Positions 7,567 through 15,420 of a stretch of 15,982 bases of DNA are shown here, piece after piece. The notes beneath the pieces were generated by a model, which made no database searches, was not told the origin of the DNA, and saw only the letters and a program-made list of their open reading frames with translations. The DNA comes from Gammaproteobacteria bacterium (GTDB taxonomy: Bacteria; Pseudomonadota; Gammaproteobacteria; GCF-002020875). Position numbers and translations under genes: made by a program. Location: NCBI GenBank assembly GCA_018671205.1, contig JABHIC010000390.1:1-15982 (forward strand), in the 5' to 3' direction. The first letter of the stretch is position 1, and each line of letters begins with the position of its first letter.

Positions 7567-7570
7567 TGTG

Positions 7571-8260
7571 TTAGTCGTCACCACCGGCAAAGGCCATCAG
7601 AATATGGAGCAGGCTGGTAAAGAGGTTATAGAGAGCGACATACAGGGTAACCGTTGCTGCAATGTAGTTGGTCTGACCACCATGAATGATATTGCTGGTC
7701 TCCCAGAGGATCAGGCCACTGGAGAGGAGAGCAAACATTCCTGAGATCACCAGCATTCCCATCGGGAAGTGGAAGCCAAAAAGTGATGCTGCGACCAGAG
7801 CCAGAGAGCCAAAGAAGGCGATCATAATACCGGACATCAGAAAGCCGGTCATAAAGGAGAAATCTTTTTTAGTGGTCAACACAAAGCCGGAGAGGCTAAG
7901 GAAGATCAAACCTGTCAGGCCAAACGCCGTGGTGATGATCTGTTCACCTCCCTGAACGCTTGCGTAGTAACCGAGCGTAGGACCCAGGCCATAGCCGAGT
8001 AGTGCAGTGAAGAGGAAAACGATGCCAATACCACTCGCCTTGTTCTCATGGCGTGGCATAACAAACCAGAGTACGGCCAGCGCAGCAAAAGAGCTGATCA
8101 TGCCGGCGCCAGGTGAGGCATTCGTGACCATTGCAAAGCCAGCAGCGAGTGCTGTCCAGATCAGAGATACCGAGAGAAGCATATAGGTATTCTTCAATAC
8201 CTTGTTGGTTGCAAGGATTGATTCCTGACTTCGGGGTAAGGATTGTTCCATTGGGTTCAT
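7571..8260 (-). CDS. yccA: YccA / Bax inhibitor-1 family membrane protein
   Basis: Integral inner-membrane protein of 229 residues with about seven hydrophobic segments, matching the UPF0005/BI-1 family whose E. coli member YccA interacts with the FtsH protease and modulates its activity. Signs are the long N-terminal soluble stretch (MNPMEQSLPRSQESILATNKVLKNTYML), serial transmembrane helices, and a final SNIIHGGQTNYIAATVTLYVALYNLF region with acidic and polar residues followed by Asp-Asp at the C-terminus. I chose ATG at 8260 because GAGGA lies only a few bases upstream; a longer frame from TTG 8272 would bury that site. It is transcribed away from the TPR gene and ends in a strong terminator. 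Linkage to dsr genes is probably accidental. Confidence 0.88.
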   Translation of the reverse strand: MNPMEQSLPRSQESILATNKVLKNTYMLLSVSLIWTALAAGFAMVTNASPGAGMISSFAALAVLWFVMPRHENKASGIGIVFLFTALLGYGLGPTLGYYASVQGGEQIITTAFGLTGLIFLSLSGFVLTTKKDFSFMTGFLMSGIMIAFFGSLALVAASLFGFHFPMGMLVISGMFALLSSGLILWETSNIIHGGQTNYIAATVTLYVALYNLFTSLLHILMAFAGGDD

Positions 8261-8302
8261 GATATTCCTCAAAAAATGGTAAATGTAAGAGTAGTGACTC
8301 CA

Positions 8303-8333
8303 TTAGAACATAACCGATGAGATTAGTTCCAAA
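8303..8333 (-). promoter_or_regulatory. Candidate promoter for yccA
   Basis: Read on the minus strand: TTGGAA (8333-8328) as -35, then TG-T-TCTAAT, an extended -10 with hexamer 8308-8303. The 19-base spacing is long, but the extended -10 can compensate. Transcription would begin near 8296, leaving a leader of about 36 bases. This is seen by eye only. Confidence 0.4.
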
Positions 8334-8372
8334 AAATGTCTGTTTACAGTTACAATCCGATGGTTTGGGAGG

Positions 8373-8401
8373 TTGCCTCTCTTGATCTTGAGTGCTATAA
8401 G
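8373..8401 (+). promoter_or_regulatory. Candidate sigma-70 promoter for the TPR-lolB-ispE run
   Basis: TTGCCT (8373-8378) and TATAAG (8396-8401) are 17 bases apart, with TGC directly before the -10, so this is an extended -10 promoter. Transcription would start near 8408, giving a leader of about 97 bases before ATG 8505. Inside this leader AATTTAG and CTAAATT (8441-8447, 8455-8461) can form a small hairpin. The remainder of 8261-8504 shows no other feature. Confidence 0.55.
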
Positions 8402-8504
8402 TACGATTCAATTCGCACAGACTTACTTAGAGGTGCCCTTAATTTAGAAGCCCCCTAAATTTACAGCCACAAAATGGCCAACTCATCCAGGTAGAACAGT
8501 AAAA

Positions 8505-10193
8505 ATGGTACGCATAGTATTTTCAGTGACGCTGTTACTCTTCTTCAGCGGTTGTGCAGTGAACAGCACCGTTGCTGAGGCGCAAGATAACGTACAGCCC
8601 CCCCCGGTTGGTCAGGTCGATGATGGACTGCTATTCAATATACTGGCCGCAGAGATCTCGGCACAGCAGGGTGACCACAACGCAGCCTTCCTCTATTATC
8701 AAAAGGCAACGGCACTGAGTGAAATTCCGGCGATTGCGGAGCGGAGTGCGAAACTGTCGATACACAACCGGAATGGTCAACAGTCCATTATGGCCACCCG
8801 TCGCTGGGTTGAAAAAGAGCCGGATAGTATTGATGCGAGAAGAATACTGGGCGCGTTACTATTGAGAGACCATCAGCAAGAGGCGGCTGTTGAGCAGTTT
8901 CAGGCGCTGATCACACTAAAAGAAGAGTCACTACTGGGCGGTTTTCAACTGGTGGCGGAGCAGCTGAGAAAAGAGCCCGATACCAAGGCGGCAGATGCCG
9001 CACTGGCGACACTGGTTGACCATTTCGCCACGCACGCGGAGGCGTGGTATGTGCAGTCCTGGTACTACACTAAAAGAAAGTCATCAGAGCAGGCCCTCAC
9101 AACGATTGACCATGCACTCAAGCTGCGGCCCGACTGGGGCAGGGCGGTGGTGCTGCGAGTCTCCATCCTAGAGACACTGGGGCGTGCGGGAGAGATAGTC
9201 GACTTTCTGAGGGAACAGGCACAACAGCTGCCTAAGGATGTCGAGATTCTTCAGCGTTATGCCAAGGCGCTGCTCTCACAAAATCGTAATAGCGAGGCAG
9301 AGACACAGTTTAAGAAGGCGCTCAAACTACGTCCCCGTTCCGCAGAGATACTGAGCGCCGTGGCTCTGCTACAGCTAAATAGCAAAAAATATGAGGCGGC
9401 ACGAACCCACCTGTTACGGTTACTGGAGCTGGAGGGGCAGAGTGACAAGGCCAACTACTATCTGGGGGAGCTGGAAGAGGGGCTGGAAAATGATCAGAAA
9501 GCCTCTGACTACTATGCATCTGTGGGTCATGGGATACTCTATCTTAATGCCCGCATACGAATGGCGACTCTGGCAGCAAAGACGAATGTGGATGATGGCA
9601 TCTCTATCCTGCGTGGGCTTTCGGTTCATGATGAGCGTATGCGAATACAGGTGCTGTTACTGGAAGGGGAGCTGCTAGAAGAGGCGAAGCGATACCTCGA
9701 TGCGGTTAAAATCTATGATCAGGCACTGCAGCTCAGTCCCGCTAACGAGGAGATTCTCTATGCGCGGGCGATGGCGGGAGACCTGGCAGGCAGGCTCGAT
9801 ATCCTGGAGAGAGACCTCCATGCCATTCTGGCAAAAAATAGCAAGCACTACCACGCCTGGAATGCGCTGGGGTATACCCTGACGCTACGTACCGAGCGCT
9901 ATAAGGAGGCAAAGGGCTATCTGCGGAAGGCACTTGCCCTGCGCCCCAACGACTTCTATGTGCTGGACAGCATGGGGTGGGTACTTTACAAATTGAAAGA
10001 GATGGATCAGTCGCTCATCTACTTGGGGCGCGCGCTCAAGGCAAAACAAGACGCGGAGGTGGCGGCTCATCTGGGTGAGGTACGCTGGGTCAATGGCGAC
10101 CGCAAGGGGGCACGTTCGGCCTGGAAGTTGGCCAAAGAGCTGGATGATAAAAATCCGATTGTGGTTGATACGCTGGAGCGTTTTTCACAGTAA
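8505..10193 (+). CDS. Tetratricopeptide-repeat lipoprotein
   Basis: 562-residue protein with a lipoprotein-type signal: a basic start, a hydrophobic run (residues 4-14) and a lipobox-like FSGC, with Cys17 as the acylated residue and no Asp at +2, fitting the outer membrane. The rest is made of helical TPR units, clearest at about 180-213, 246-280, 282-312, 395-415, 450-482, 484-514 and 517-549, with typical Ala-Leu-x-Leu-x-Pro ends such as ALKLRPD, ALQLSP and ALALRPN. It has no enzyme domain and probably is a scaffold. It lies 15 bases upstream of lolB and is likely co-transcribed; TPR lipoproteins before lolB recur in gammaproteobacteria. A role in outer-membrane lipoprotein handling is inferred only from this position. 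Confidence 0.85.
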   Translation: MVRIVFSVTLLLFFSGCAVNSTVAEAQDNVQPPPVGQVDDGLLFNILAAEISAQQGDHNAAFLYYQKATALSEIPAIAERSAKLSIHNRNGQQSIMATRRWVEKEPDSIDARRILGALLLRDHQQEAAVEQFQALITLKEESLLGGFQLVAEQLRKEPDTKAADAALATLVDHFATHAEAWYVQSWYYTKRKSSEQALTTIDHALKLRPDWGRAVVLRVSILETLGRAGEIVDFLREQAQQLPKDVEILQRYAKALLSQNRNSEAETQFKKALKLRPRSAEILSAVALLQLNSKKYEAARTHLLRLLELEGQSDKANYYLGELEEGLENDQKASDYYASVGHGILYLNARIRMATLAAKTNVDDGISILRGLSVHDERMRIQVLLLEGELLEEAKRYLDAVKIYDQALQLSPANEEILYARAMAGDLAGRLDILERDLHAILAKNSKHYHAWNALGYTLTLRTERYKEAKGYLRKALALRPNDFYVLDSMGWVLYKLKEMDQSLIYLGRALKAKQDAEVAAHLGEVRWVNGDRKGARSAWKLAKELDDKNPIVVDTLERFSQ

Positions 10194-10208
10194 CGGGGTA
10201 AAAGCGTA

Positions 10209-10877
10209 ATGCGAGCAGATAAGGGCTCGACTGCGGAGCTGACGCAGCAACCAGTGAAAAATCACCTCTTTAGAGGTGCCGTATTGCCCTACTTTCTTGC
10301 CTGGATTGCGTTCACACTGGTGGGTTGTGGTCGTATAGAGGTTCCGCCTGCCAAAGTGTCAGCGATAGTCGACTGGGAGATCCGTCAACAGCAGCTGGCG
10401 GCACTGCATGAGTGGAATATTGAGGGGCGCATTGCGTTACGTGTTGGCGATAAGGGGGGACATAGCCGTTACCACTGGCGCCATCAGAGTGAGGCGCAGC
10501 ACTTTTCACTGAGTGGACTGATGGGGGTCGGTGGGATGGCATTGACCCATCGCCCAGGCCAGACCGAGGTGACCACCTCAGAGGGGCGTTTTCAAGGAGA
10601 AGAGCCGGAACAGCTGTTGCTAGAGGTGACGGGTTGGCACTTTCCGATTGAGGCAGCGGCGGCCTGGATCAAGGGGATACCTGCGGAAGGGGTGGCCATT
10701 GATGCGCTGGTGCTGGATGAGGAAAATCGACTTCAGAGCCTCAGTCAGTCAGGTTGGAGACTACAGGTGCGTCGCTATCAGCAGGTAGAGCAGCTTCAGC
10801 TTCCTGAGTTGATCGTGATTGAACGGGACGAGGTACGATTAAAGCTGCAGGTGGCTCAGTGGGAACTCGACTCGTGA
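10209..10877 (+). CDS. lolB: LolB, outer-membrane lipoprotein receptor
   Basis: Outer-membrane lipoprotein that accepts lipoproteins from the periplasmic carrier LolA and inserts them in the outer membrane. The 222 residues include a signal with lipobox LVGC (acylated Cys40), a beta-rich body with WNIEGRIALRV (69-79) and HFSLSGLMGVGG (98-109), the family-typical GWHFPIEAAAAWIKGIP (142-158), and the closing SGWRLQVRRYQ strand (181-191). The stretch before the hydrophobic signal is unusually long (about 25 residues); translation might begin later, at GTG (residue 16) or TTG (residue 26, preceded by AGAGGT). The stop codon overlaps the ispE GTG start as GTGA, which indicates translational coupling. 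Confidence 0.9.
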   Translation: MRADKGSTAELTQQPVKNHLFRGAVLPYFLAWIAFTLVGCGRIEVPPAKVSAIVDWEIRQQQLAALHEWNIEGRIALRVGDKGGHSRYHWRHQSEAQHFSLSGLMGVGGMALTHRPGQTEVTTSEGRFQGEEPEQLLLEVTGWHFPIEAAAAWIKGIPAEGVAIDALVLDEENRLQSLSQSGWRLQVRRYQQVEQLQLPELIVIERDEVRLKLQVAQWELDS

Positions 10878-11740
10878 CATACCCCGAAAAAACAGCCTGG
10901 CCCGCTCCGGCTAAACTTAATCTATTTCTCCATATTACCGGACAGCGGGCGGATGGCTATCATGAACTGGAGACTCTGTTTCAATTCATCGACCTCCAGG
11001 ATGAGATCGAGATCGAGGTCGTAGAGGGGGGAGCAATCGAGCGACCAGAGGGGCCGGAGGGGGTGAGTGAGGAGGACGATCTGGTAGTACGGGCCGCTCA
11101 TGCACTACAGCGAGAGACAAAATCCCAACTGGGAGCCACCCTTTGGGTCAATAAAAAAGTTCCTGTGGGCGGCGGTGTTGGGGGGGGTAGCTCAGATGCA
11201 GCGACAACACTGGTTGCCCTGAATTATCTCTGGGGAAGTGGACTGGAGATGCGGCAACTGGCATCAATTGGCCTTCATCTGGGGGCAGATGTCCCTATTT
11301 TTATTGCGGGGCACGCGGCTTGGGCAGAAGGGGTTGGGGAGCGATTGCTGCGTGTGGCACCGCCTGAGCCCTATTATCTGTTGCTTGAACCGGGTATCCA
11401 TGTCTCTACCGCTGAGATTTTTCAGTCGAATGAATTGACACGCAACACACCAAAAGCGAAAATACGCGGCTCTCTGCCTGCTTGGGGAAGAAATGATTGC
11501 GAGTCAGTGGTTTCTGCCCGCTATCCTGAGGTGGCTGAGGCGTTGCGTTGGCTCTCTCAATATGGAGATGCGCGCATGACGGGAACAGGGAGTTGTCTGT
11601 TTCTGGCGCTGGAAAATAGAGCGCGGGCGGAACAGATCAGGAGTCAACTGCCTGATCAGTGGCGAGGGTATGTGGTGAAGGGGATGAATGAGTCCCCTCT
11701 GGTTGAGCGGTTGAGAAAAGAATATTCGGGTGTCGTCTAA
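10874..11740 (+). CDS. ispE: IspE, 4-diphosphocytidyl-2-C-methyl-D-erythritol kinase
   Basis: Cytoplasmic kinase of the MEP isoprenoid pathway, phosphorylating the 2-OH of CDP-methylerythritol with ATP. The GHMP-kinase signature is clear: PAPAKLNLFLHI near the start (with the catalytic Lys), the glycine-rich ATP loop VGGGVGGGSSDAA at about residues 98-110, LGADVPIF with the catalytic Asp, and the C-terminal MTGTGSCLF loop. GTG 10874 is preferred because it gives a four-base overlap with the lolB stop and a usual family length (288 residues); GTG 10859 in the same frame is an alternative adding five residues. The final five codons, stop included, lie inside the following tRNA-Gln gene. Confidence 0.92.
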   Translation: MTYPEKTAWPAPAKLNLFLHITGQRADGYHELETLFQFIDLQDEIEIEVVEGGAIERPEGPEGVSEEDDLVVRAAHALQRETKSQLGATLWVNKKVPVGGGVGGGSSDAATTLVALNYLWGSGLEMRQLASIGLHLGADVPIFIAGHAAWAEGVGERLLRVAPPEPYYLLLEPGIHVSTAEIFQSNELTRNTPKAKIRGSLPAWGRNDCESVVSARYPEVAEALRWLSQYGDARMTGTGSCLFLALENRARAEQIRSQLPDQWRGYVVKGMNESPLVERLRKEYSGVV

Positions 11741-11799
11741 CGGCAGGACAGCAGATTTTGATTCTGCTTATCGTGGTTCGAATCCATGCACCCGAACCA
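11726..11799 (+). tRNA. tRNA-Gln(TTG)
   Basis: A full cloverleaf can be drawn: acceptor TCGGGTG/CACCCGA, D arm from G10 (11735) to C25 (11749), anticodon stem GCAGA/TCTGC around loop TTTTGAT (anticodon TTG), a four-base variable loop TTAT, T arm CGTGG/CCATG with TTCGAAT, discriminator A73, and encoded CCA. No separate promoter is visible, so it is probably cut out of the ispE-prs transcript. Its first 15 bases are the last five ispE codons. U11-A24, U13-G22 with A46 and the absence of nucleotide 47 are features more usual for tRNA-Glu. Confidence 0.96.
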
Positions 11800-11859
11800 A
11801 TTGTATGGCAGAACAACTTGAGTCAGAACTTAAGTCAGTAGATATGTGGAAAAAGATAA

Positions 11860-12822
11860 ATGCAGATCGCATCTGATGATCAGATTATGCTGTTCTCTGG
11901 AAATTCCAATTCGGAATTGGCAGGGAGAGTTGCGCGCTATCTGAACCTGAAATTAGGGCAGGCGACCATCGAACGCTTCAGTGATGGAGAGGTGATGGCA
12001 GAGATCAGAGAGAATGTACGTGGAAGAGAGGTCTTTCTACTGCAATCTACCTGTGCGCCGACCAATGATAATCTGATGGAGCTGTTGGTGATGGTCGATG
12101 CGCTGCGGCGCTCCTCAGCAGAGAAAATTACAGCAGTGGTCCCCTACTTTGGGTATGCACGTCAGGATCGTCGTCCCCGCTCTGCCAGAGTGCCGATTAC
12201 GGCAAGGCTAGTGGCAGATATGATTGCCCAGTCTGGTGTTGACCATCTGCTGACGATTGATCTGCATGCCGACCAGATTCAGGGGTTCTTTGGAATCCCG
12301 GTGGATAATATCTACGCCTCGCCACTGTTGATGGGAGATATTTGGAGAAATGAGTACCCCAATCTGATTGTGGTCTCACCGGATGTGGGGGGCGTGGTGC
12401 GTGCAAGAGCAATAGCCAAACTGCTGGGTGGGCTGGATTTGGCAATTATAGATAAGCGTCGCCCTGCGGCTAATGTTGCTCAGGTGATGAATATTATAGG
12501 TGATGTAGAGGGGCGCTCCTGTGTACTGGTCGATGACCTGGTGGATACCGCAGGAACGCTTTGCAAGGCGGCGAAGGCGCTGAAAGAACGTGGGGCTGCA
12601 AGGGTGAGTGCCTATGCGACCCATGCGGTACTGTCCGGGCCGGCAGTAAAAAATATTGCAGGCTCTGATCTGGATGAACTGGTAGTGACTGATACGATTC
12701 CGCTTAGTACTGATGCGGCAGGGTGTTCACAGATCCGGCAAATCTCAGTTGTAGAGTTATTGGCAGAGACCATTCGCCGGATGTATACCGGGGAGTCGGT
12801 TAGTTCGCTTTATATGGAATAG
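11860..12822 (+). CDS. prs: Ribose-phosphate pyrophosphokinase (PRPP synthetase)
   Basis: Makes PRPP from ribose 5-phosphate and ATP for purine, pyrimidine, histidine, tryptophan and NAD synthesis. The 320-residue length and all key motifs fit class I enzymes: SDGEVMAEI (41-49), the ATP-binding loop YARQDRRPRSARVP (99-112), DLHADQIQGFF (134-144), the flexible loop DKRRPAAN (198-205) with its Lys/Arg pair, and the PRPP-binding VLVDDLVDTAGT (222-233). The gap after tRNA-Gln (11800-11859) contains two nearly identical 11-base direct repeats (11816-11826, 11828-11838, one mismatch) of unknown meaning, and a GGAAAAAG stretch before ATG. ispE-tRNA-prs order is typical for gammaproteobacteria. Confidence 0.96.
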   Translation: MQIASDDQIMLFSGNSNSELAGRVARYLNLKLGQATIERFSDGEVMAEIRENVRGREVFLLQSTCAPTNDNLMELLVMVDALRRSSAEKITAVVPYFGYARQDRRPRSARVPITARLVADMIAQSGVDHLLTIDLHADQIQGFFGIPVDNIYASPLLMGDIWRNEYPNLIVVSPDVGGVVRARAIAKLLGGLDLAIIDKRRPAANVAQVMNIIGDVEGRSCVLVDDLVDTAGTLCKAAKALKERGAARVSAYATHAVLSGPAVKNIAGSDLDELVVTDTIPLSTDAAGCSQIRQISVVELLAETIRRMYTGESVSSLYME

Positions 12823-12890
12823 GTGAGTCGATTTTTTTCGTTTGTAGTTTGGTGGTCGGTTGAATGGGCTGCTGTTTTGGAGATAGAAAG

Positions 12891-13532
12891 ATGAGTAGTA
12901 GTTTTGAAATGCAAGCATCGCTGCGTAGTGACCTGGGTAAGGCCCATACACGTCGTCTGCGTAACACAGGTATGGTTCCAGCAGTGGTCTATGGAGATGG
13001 TAGTGAGCCAACCGCGATCACCATGGTTCATGATGATCTGATACATAATCTGGAGCATGAGGCCTTCTACAGCCACATCCTCTCTATTGAGATTGATGGC
13101 AACAAGGAGGATGTTGTACTCAAAGACCTACAGCGTCATCCGGCAAAGGCAAGAGTGATGCACGCTGATTTTCAGCGGATCAATAGCAAGAAAGAGATTA
13201 AAATGTCGATACCGCTTCACTTCATCAATGATGAGAGTGCGCCCGGTGTCACCCTGGGTGGGGTACTGAATCGACTGATGTCCAATCTGGAGATCAGCTG
13301 TCTTGCATCCCAACTTCCAGAGTACATTGAGGTTGATCTGGCGGAGATGGAGCTGGGTGAGTCGATTCGTCTTTCACAGCTCACACTGCCAGAGGGTGTC
13401 TCCATTACGGTACTTGCCCGTGGTGAAGATCACGATCAGGCGGTTGTTACCCTGCAGAAGAGCCGGGTCTCCAAGGCTGACGAGGAAGAGGAGGAATCAG
13501 AGACAGATTCAGAGTCAGAGGCAGAGGAGTAG
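12891..13532 (+). CDS. rplY: Ribosomal protein bL25, long Ctc/TL5 form
   Basis: Binds 5S rRNA in the 50S subunit. The 213-residue protein has the N-terminal L25 domain (about 1-95: FEMQASLRSDLGKAHTRRLR, then the VPAVVYGDG turn) and the C-terminal TL5/Ctc beta domain (about 100-190: IPLHFINDESAPGVTLGGVL, then DLAEMELGESIRLSQL). It ends in a very acidic tail of about 17 residues rich in Glu, Ser and Asp, encoded by GA-rich DNA prone to slippage. I chose ATG 12891, with GGAGA (12879-12883) seven bases upstream, rather than the in-frame ATG 12864, which would add an unlikely MGCCFGDRK leader. pth follows after 18 bases. Confidence 0.95.
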   Translation: MSSSFEMQASLRSDLGKAHTRRLRNTGMVPAVVYGDGSEPTAITMVHDDLIHNLEHEAFYSHILSIEIDGNKEDVVLKDLQRHPAKARVMHADFQRINSKKEIKMSIPLHFINDESAPGVTLGGVLNRLMSNLEISCLASQLPEYIEVDLAEMELGESIRLSQLTLPEGVSITVLARGEDHDQAVVTLQKSRVSKADEEEEESETDSESEAEE

Positions 13533-13550
13533 ACAAGGAGATGAGTCGCG

Positions 13551-14135
13551 ATGGGTGACCCAATCTCACTGGTTGTTGGTCTGGGTAATCCGGGCGCAAA
13601 GTATGAACCAACCCGGCATAACGCCGGGTTTTGGTTTCTGGATCAGATTGCGCAGCAGGCGGGTATTGCCTACCGGGTAGAGAGCAAGTTTCACGGCCTG
13701 GTGGCGAGACTTCCCAGCGCGGGAGGATCGGTCTGGTTGCTCAAGCCTACCACCTTTATGAACCGTAGTGGTCAGGCGGTGGCTGCTCTGGCGGCGTATT
13801 ACAAGATTCCGCTGGCATCAACCCTGGTGGCACATGATGAGCTGGATCTCCCCCCCGGACAGCTGCGGCTGAAGCAGGGAGGAGGGCATGCGGGCCATAA
13901 TGGCTTACGGGATATCAGTGCGCATCTTGGTAAGGCATTTCACCGCCTGCGTATCGGTATTGGTCGTCCGGCTCAGCCAGGCCCCGTGGTCGACTACGTG
14001 CTTGGAACACCCGGTAGAGCGGATCGTATGGCAATTAATGAGGCACTAGACGATGCCGGGCGGGTCATTGAGCAGATCCTCTCTGGAGAGATGCAGCTGG
14101 CGATGAACCGCCTGCATAGTCGTGGAAAGGTATAG
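13551..14135 (+). CDS. pth: Peptidyl-tRNA hydrolase
   Basis: Recycles tRNA by cutting peptidyl-tRNA released from stalled ribosomes. The 194-residue protein shows VVGLGNPGAKYEPTRHNAG (residues 8-26) with catalytic His23 and Asn13, KPTTFMNRSG (tRNA 3'-end binding), HDELDLPPG with the catalytic Asp, KQGGGHAGHNGLRD and the IGIGRP strand. The ribosome-binding site AAGGAG (13535-13540) is ten bases before ATG 13551; an out-of-frame ATG at 13541 opens only five codons and is adjacent to the site, so it is not a start. It sits in the conserved rplY-pth-ychF run. Confidence 0.96.
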   Translation: MGDPISLVVGLGNPGAKYEPTRHNAGFWFLDQIAQQAGIAYRVESKFHGLVARLPSAGGSVWLLKPTTFMNRSGQAVAALAAYYKIPLASTLVAHDELDLPPGQLRLKQGGGHAGHNGLRDISAHLGKAFHRLRIGIGRPAQPGPVVDYVLGTPGRADRMAINEALDDAGRVIEQILSGEMQLAMNRLHSRGKV

Positions 14136-14150
14136 CAACAGGATAATAAT

Positions 14151-15242
14151 ATGGGATTCAAATGTGGCATTGTTGGGCTGCCTAATGTGGGCAAGTCAAC
14201 ACTATTTAACGCACTCACGCAGTCTGGTATTGATGCGGAGAACTACCCTTTTTGTACCATTGATCCCAATGTGGGTATGGTGCCAATGCCTGATGCACGA
14301 CTGGATGCGTTGGAGAAAATCGTCACCCCGGAAAAAGTGATCCCAACCACAATGGAGTTCGTGGATATTGCGGGGCTGGTGGCGGGAGCCTCCAAAGGCG
14401 AGGGGTTGGGGAATAAATTCCTCGCCAACATCCGTGAGACAGATGCGATTGGCCATGTAGTGCGCTGCTTTCAGGATGAGAATGTAATCCATGTCGCGGG
14501 CACCATCGACCCGGCCAGTGATATCGAGGTGATCCATACCGAGTTGGCACTGGCTGATCTGGAGACGGTCGAGAAGGCATTGGTGCGGGTTGAAAAAATG
14601 ACCCGTTCCGGTAACAAAGAGGCGCTGGCAAGAAAAACATTTCTGGAGACCGTGCGTGACCACCTTGACACCGGCAGTCCGGTTCGCTCAATGACGCTGA
14701 GTGAGGAGGAGCAGGAAGAGCTCTACGAGCTACACCTGTTGACCGCAAAGCCCACCATGTACATCGCCAATGTGGCCGAAGATGGGTTTGAGGAGAACCC
14801 TTATCTGGACCAGGTGCGGGAGATTGCAGTAGCAGAGGGGGCTGAAGTGGTTCCGGTCTGCGCCTCAATAGAGGCGGAGCTTTCCGAGTTGGAGGAAGAG
14901 GATAAGGGAGAGTTCCTTCGGGAAATGGGGCTTGAGGAGGCGGGGCTCAATCGAGTGATCCGGGCAGGTTACCATCTGCTCGGACTACAGACCTATTTTA
15001 CCGCCGGGGTTCAAGAGGTGCGTGCCTGGACCTATGAGAAAGGCTCTACCGCACCCCAGGCTGCAGGAAAGATCCACACCGACTTTGAGCGTGGTTTTAT
15101 TCGTGCAGAGGTGACCGCCTACGAAGACTTTATCGCCCATAATGGCGAACAGGGGGCCAAAGAGGCGGGCCGGTTGCGACTGGAGGGGAAAGAGTACATT
15201 GTTCAGGATGGCGATGTGGTTCACTTCCGTTTCAATGTCTGA
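14151..15242 (+). CDS. ychF: YchF, Obg-family ATPase (OLA1-like)
   Basis: Ribosome-associated, redox-sensitive P-loop ATPase of 363 residues. The G1 loop is GLPNVGKST (9-17), G3 is VDIAGLV (71-77), and G4 is the altered NVAE (207-210) in place of NKxD, which in this family changes preference from GTP to ATP. The C-terminal TGS domain covers about 280-361 (YFTAGVQEVRAWTYEKGSTA, then HTDFERGFIRAEV). CAGGA at 14139-14143 stands seven bases before ATG. It is the last gene of the housekeeping run; no terminator follows before the tRNA-Met promoter, so read-through into the tRNA is possible. Confidence 0.97.
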   Translation: MGFKCGIVGLPNVGKSTLFNALTQSGIDAENYPFCTIDPNVGMVPMPDARLDALEKIVTPEKVIPTTMEFVDIAGLVAGASKGEGLGNKFLANIRETDAIGHVVRCFQDENVIHVAGTIDPASDIEVIHTELALADLETVEKALVRVEKMTRSGNKEALARKTFLETVRDHLDTGSPVRSMTLSEEEQEELYELHLLTAKPTMYIANVAEDGFEENPYLDQVREIAVAEGAEVVPVCASIEAELSELEEEDKGEFLREMGLEEAGLNRVIRAGYHLLGLQTYFTAGVQEVRAWTYEKGSTAPQAAGKIHTDFERGFIRAEVTAYEDFIAHNGEQGAKEAGRLRLEGKEYIVQDGDVVHFRFNV

Positions 15243-15254
15243 AAAGAGAGAGTA

Positions 15255-15283
15255 TTGTCGAGTGAGTGCAGGTTCTGTATAAT
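15255..15283 (+). promoter_or_regulatory. Promoter of tRNA-Met
   Basis: TTGTCG (15255-15260) and a perfect TATAAT (15278-15283) are separated by 17 bases. Transcription would begin near 15290, about eight bases before the tRNA 5' end. The promoter starts just 13 bases after the ychF stop. Confidence 0.8.
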
Positions 15284-15297
15284 CTGCCATCTTTCAT

Positions 15298-15374
<77 letters not shown>

Positions 15375-15380
15375 TATATC

Positions 15381-15416
15381 AAAGACTTATCAGGAGACTG
15401 GTAGGTCTTTTTTCTT
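15381..15416 (+). terminator. Intrinsic terminator of tRNA-Met
   Basis: AAAGACTTATCAG (15381-15393) pairs along 13 bases (with G-T wobbles) with CTGGTAGGTCTTT (15398-15410) around a GAGA tetraloop, followed by a T-rich run to 15420. It begins six bases after the tRNA CCA. Confidence 0.9.
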
Positions 15417-15420
15417 TTCT

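Noticed and set aside
12864..12890. Extended start for rplY (MGCCFGDRK leader)
   Set aside because: The ribosome-binding site GGAGA at 12879-12883 lies inside this extension and fits ATG 12891, where the family's N-terminus begins.
14323..14868. Open frame of 181 codons on the minus strand inside ychF
   Set aside because: The product is proline/arginine/serine-rich and low in complexity, and the frame is antisense to a highly conserved gene. It is a shadow frame.
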